A DNA stretch of 64,000 nt from Clostridium sp. BJN0013 (GTDB lineage: Bacteria; Bacillota; Clostridia; Clostridiales; Clostridiaceae): positions 1,674,001-1,738,000 of the forward strand of contig NZ_CP162495.1 of assembly GCF_040939125.1 (NCBI RefSeq). Direction: 5' to 3'. Positions 62,033 to 64,000 of the stretch are shown in pieces. The notes below the pieces were generated by a model. That model searched no databases, was not told the origin of the DNA, and saw nothing but the letters and a program-made list of their open reading frames with translations. Every line of letters starts with the position of its first letter. Position 1 is the first letter of the stretch. The translations under genes and the position numbers were made by a program.

Positions 62033-62689
62033 ATGTTTATTACAGCTATCAAGATGTTAGTTTATGATTATCTATGCCTAATATTTTTTTGTATTATATT
62101 TCAAATAATTATGGTTAAAAAAGAACATAAAAATGGACATAAGTATAATTTGAAGCATTTTGTATGGATTTATATTTTTTACATATACTTAATGCTTGTA
62201 TTTATTTGCACAGGTACTGGAAATATTTGTGAGTTTACAAGATATATTAGAGTACATGAAACAATTACCGTATTAACTAGATTTAATTTAGTACCCTTTA
62301 ATTCTACTTCTGGAGGAATTATAACACATGTAGCAAACATCATAATGTTCATGCCTCTTGGTTTTCTTTTACCGTTTATCTGGAGACAATTTAAATCATC
62401 CTGGAAAGTGGTATGTACAGGATTATTATTTTCATTGGCAATTGAATTAAGTCAACTTCTCAATATGAGAGCTACTGATATGGGTGATCTAATAATGAAT
62501 ACCATTGGAGCATTTTGTGGCTGGTTACTTTTCTATTTGTTTGAAAAACTATTTAAAAATAAAAATGAAAAACCAATTGATAGCTTAAATATAACAAAAC
62601 TGTCTTTTTTGGCTCGCCACGAAGCTTGCTTTTATCTTATTCTTTCATTTACAGGTGTATTTTTACTTTATAATCCACTTTTATTCTAA
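62033..62689 (+). CDS. VanZ-family membrane protein
   Basis: 218 aa. Five or so hydrophobic segments, with FNLVPFNS, NIIMFMPLGFLLPF and ELSQLLNMRATDMGDLIMNT typical of VanZ-like proteins. Function outside teicoplanin resistance is unknown. Confidence 0.88.
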   Translation: MFITAIKMLVYDYLCLIFFCIIFQIIMVKKEHKNGHKYNLKHFVWIYIFYIYLMLVFICTGTGNICEFTRYIRVHETITVLTRFNLVPFNSTSGGIITHVANIIMFMPLGFLLPFIWRQFKSSWKVVCTGLLFSLAIELSQLLNMRATDMGDLIMNTIGAFCGWLLFYLFEKLFKNKNEKPIDSLNITKLSFLARHEACFYLILSFTGVFLLYNPLLF

Positions 62690-62778
62690 CCTGTGAATAT
62701 AATAACATATTTTTTATTTTTCAACATTCTAATATATCAATGTATAACAGCAAATTTAGAAGGTGGTGTAATTTGTAA

Positions 62779-63147
62779 GTGTATGAGGAAGATTATATAA
62801 AAAGATTGATAACGTCAATTGGACAAATGTTAGTTGCTATTGCTGCAGGACGAGATGCTGTAAAAAACAATATTAAATTAGACAATAATAATGTAGTTAT
62901 TTCAGAAGATGGATTATTAGAAATCATGATTAGGAAAGATATACATGATGGTAAAATTAATGAAGCTGAGAATAAGATAATTGAAGCAATAAAATCATGT
63001 AAATCAAAACGAAGCTGTGAAATAGCGTTATTCTTTTATGAGGAAATCAATAAATGGGATGAAAATAAACTTAGTAAGTGTAATTTTTCAAGGCAAAGAA
63101 TAATAGAAGGATTAAAAACTGTGAGAAAATTATATGGACAAATATAA
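62779..63147 (+). CDS. DUF6483-like protein
   Basis: 122 aa from GTG. MYEEDYIKRLITSIGQMLVA recalls DUF6483. Helical, otherwise no motifs. A hairpin (ACATAATATT../ATATTATGT) follows at about 63229-63283. Confidence 0.5.
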   Translation: MYEEDYIKRLITSIGQMLVAIAAGRDAVKNNIKLDNNNVVISEDGLLEIMIRKDIHDGKINEAENKIIEAIKSCKSKRSCEIALFFYEEINKWDENKLSKCNFSRQRIIEGLKTVRKLYGQI

Positions 63148-63421
63148 GAGTAGCATTTGTATATAATTAATTATTATTCATAATTATTTAAAGAATCAAA
63201 AACTGCTGTCAGCCCTTATAAAATTTAAAACATAATATTCATGCACCAAACATTAATATATTTATGCATAAATATTATGTTTTAAAATACTCTAAGTCTG
63301 CATTCTTTAATTTAGAATTTTTTATATTTATTTAAATTATAAATTACAGAAGCCTATAATAAATAATTGAATTATATAAAATGTTATATTATACGTAAAA
63401 TGGAATATTTGCAAATGAAGA

Positions 63422-64000
63422 TTAAATATATTTTAAAGCATTTTCAATGTCTTCAATTATATCTTCAATATCTTCTATTCCCACAGATAAACGGAGCAAA
63501 TCCTCATAAACTCCCATCTGTTGTTTCTCTTCATCGGTATTATTAGCACATATGGTGGAAGAAGGGTGAATTATTATGGATTTAGTATCACCTATATTTG
63601 TGAGGTTCAAAATAAGATTTAAATTATCTACAAATTTAAAGGCTTTTTCCTTGCTTCCAAGCCTGAAAGTCAAAATACCTCCACTCCCATTTGGATAATA
63701 TTTTTTTGCTAAATTATAGTATTTTGAAGTTTCAAGGCCCGGATAATTTACATCAGTTATGTTATCATTTTTCATTAAATATTTAGCTACAATTAAAGCA
63801 TTTTTGCAGTGTTCCTTCATTCTGAGAGAAAGAGTTTCTATTCCTGTAAGATTAAAAAAAGCATTAAAAGGGGAGAGGGCAGGACCTATATCCCTTTCTA
63901 TGGTATCTTTTAGCTTAGCCGTAAAAGCCATTTTCCCATATTTTTTAGTATAGGGTCTAAAATTTTCATATTTTGAATTTATATATTTGTCACTGCCGCC
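63422..64000 (-). CDS. O-acetylhomoserine sulfhydrylase-type PLP enzyme, partial
   Basis: C-terminal 193 residues visible; the gene runs off the right edge. Cys/Met metabolism PLP family: IGPALSPFNAFFNLTGIETL, SLRMKEHCKNAL, VNYPGLETSKYYNLAKKYYP, GGILTFRLG and SIIIHPSSTICANNTDEEK. Makes homocysteine from O-acetylhomoserine and sulfide. The PLP lysine is beyond the window. Confidence 0.88.
   Translation of the reverse strand, partial: GGSDKYINSKYENFRPYTKKYGKMAFTAKLKDTIERDIGPALSPFNAFFNLTGIETLSLRMKEHCKNALIVAKYLMKNDNITDVNYPGLETSKYYNLAKKYYPNGSGGILTFRLGSKEKAFKFVDNLNLILNLTNIGDTKSIIIHPSSTICANNTDEEKQQMGVYEDLLRLSVGIEDIEDIIEDIENALKYI

Overview
The window is AT-rich, Gram-positive DNA from a spore-forming Clostridium (sensu stricto type). 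Evidence for this is the strong AAGGAGG ribosome sites, the frequent TTG/GTG starts, an alpha/beta-type small acid-soluble spore protein, a Spo0E-like protein and clostridial-looking flanking genes. I cannot name the species. About 55-51,600 is a PBSX/skin-like prophage with a contractile tail. About 51,600-64,000 reads as chromosome. No integrase is visible, so the left end of the prophage lies outside the window.

Region 1 (55-7,716), regulation: four tightly packed, convergent-ended cassettes. Each has a leftward XRE repressor (with one or more small trailing genes), a short operator region containing near-consensus promoter boxes, and a rightward Cro-like XRE gene followed by a small accessory gene. 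The cassettes carry different operator sequences but the same architecture. The first ends with an ImmA/IrrE protease. An IS110-family element interrupts the fourth. A RHH-like gene and a further HTH gene follow.

Region 2 (7,838-17,555), early genes: small accessory proteins (Spo0E-like, YopX, small membrane proteins), then a YqaJ exonuclease/RecT recombination pair, a DUF4373 replication protein with internal GCAATGC iterons, a DnaC-like loader, an AbrB-like regulator, a DUF1064 nuclease, a MazG-like protein and a late-regulator candidate.

Region 3 (17,621-23,240), cargo: an sce7726 and T4-beta-like gene pair, an 11-bp repeat array, two strongly structured non-coding stretches, small genes, an unknown 242-aa gene on the opposite strand, and a second near-identical IS110 copy.

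Region 4 (23,335-49,605), late operon in PBSX order: TerS, TerL, portal, head morphogenesis, XkdF-like protease, capsid (separated from the protease/scaffold by a third, different IS110 element), connectors, sheath, tube, frameshifted chaperone, a lipoprotein moron, tape measure, XkdP/Q/R/S/T/U-like baseplate, tail fibre, XkdX, holin, GH25 endolysin, and an LLH holin with a frameshift. An 18-bp terminator closes the operon. A secreted protein, a membrane protein and a holin-like remnant follow.

Region 5 (51,646-64,000), chromosome: Met-rich protein, SASP, small hypotheticals, a redox pair (one member truncated), an Arg16-tract protein, TetR, an aldo/keto reductase with ferredoxin-type clusters, larC-larB-larE for the nickel-pincer cofactor, VanZ-like and DUF6483-like genes, and a partial O-acetylhomoserine sulfhydrylase-type gene. 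Three IS insertions and two frameshifts suggest the prophage is decaying. The most unusual parts are the four-fold switch array and the IS110 left ends, where a hairpin loop matches the flanking target.
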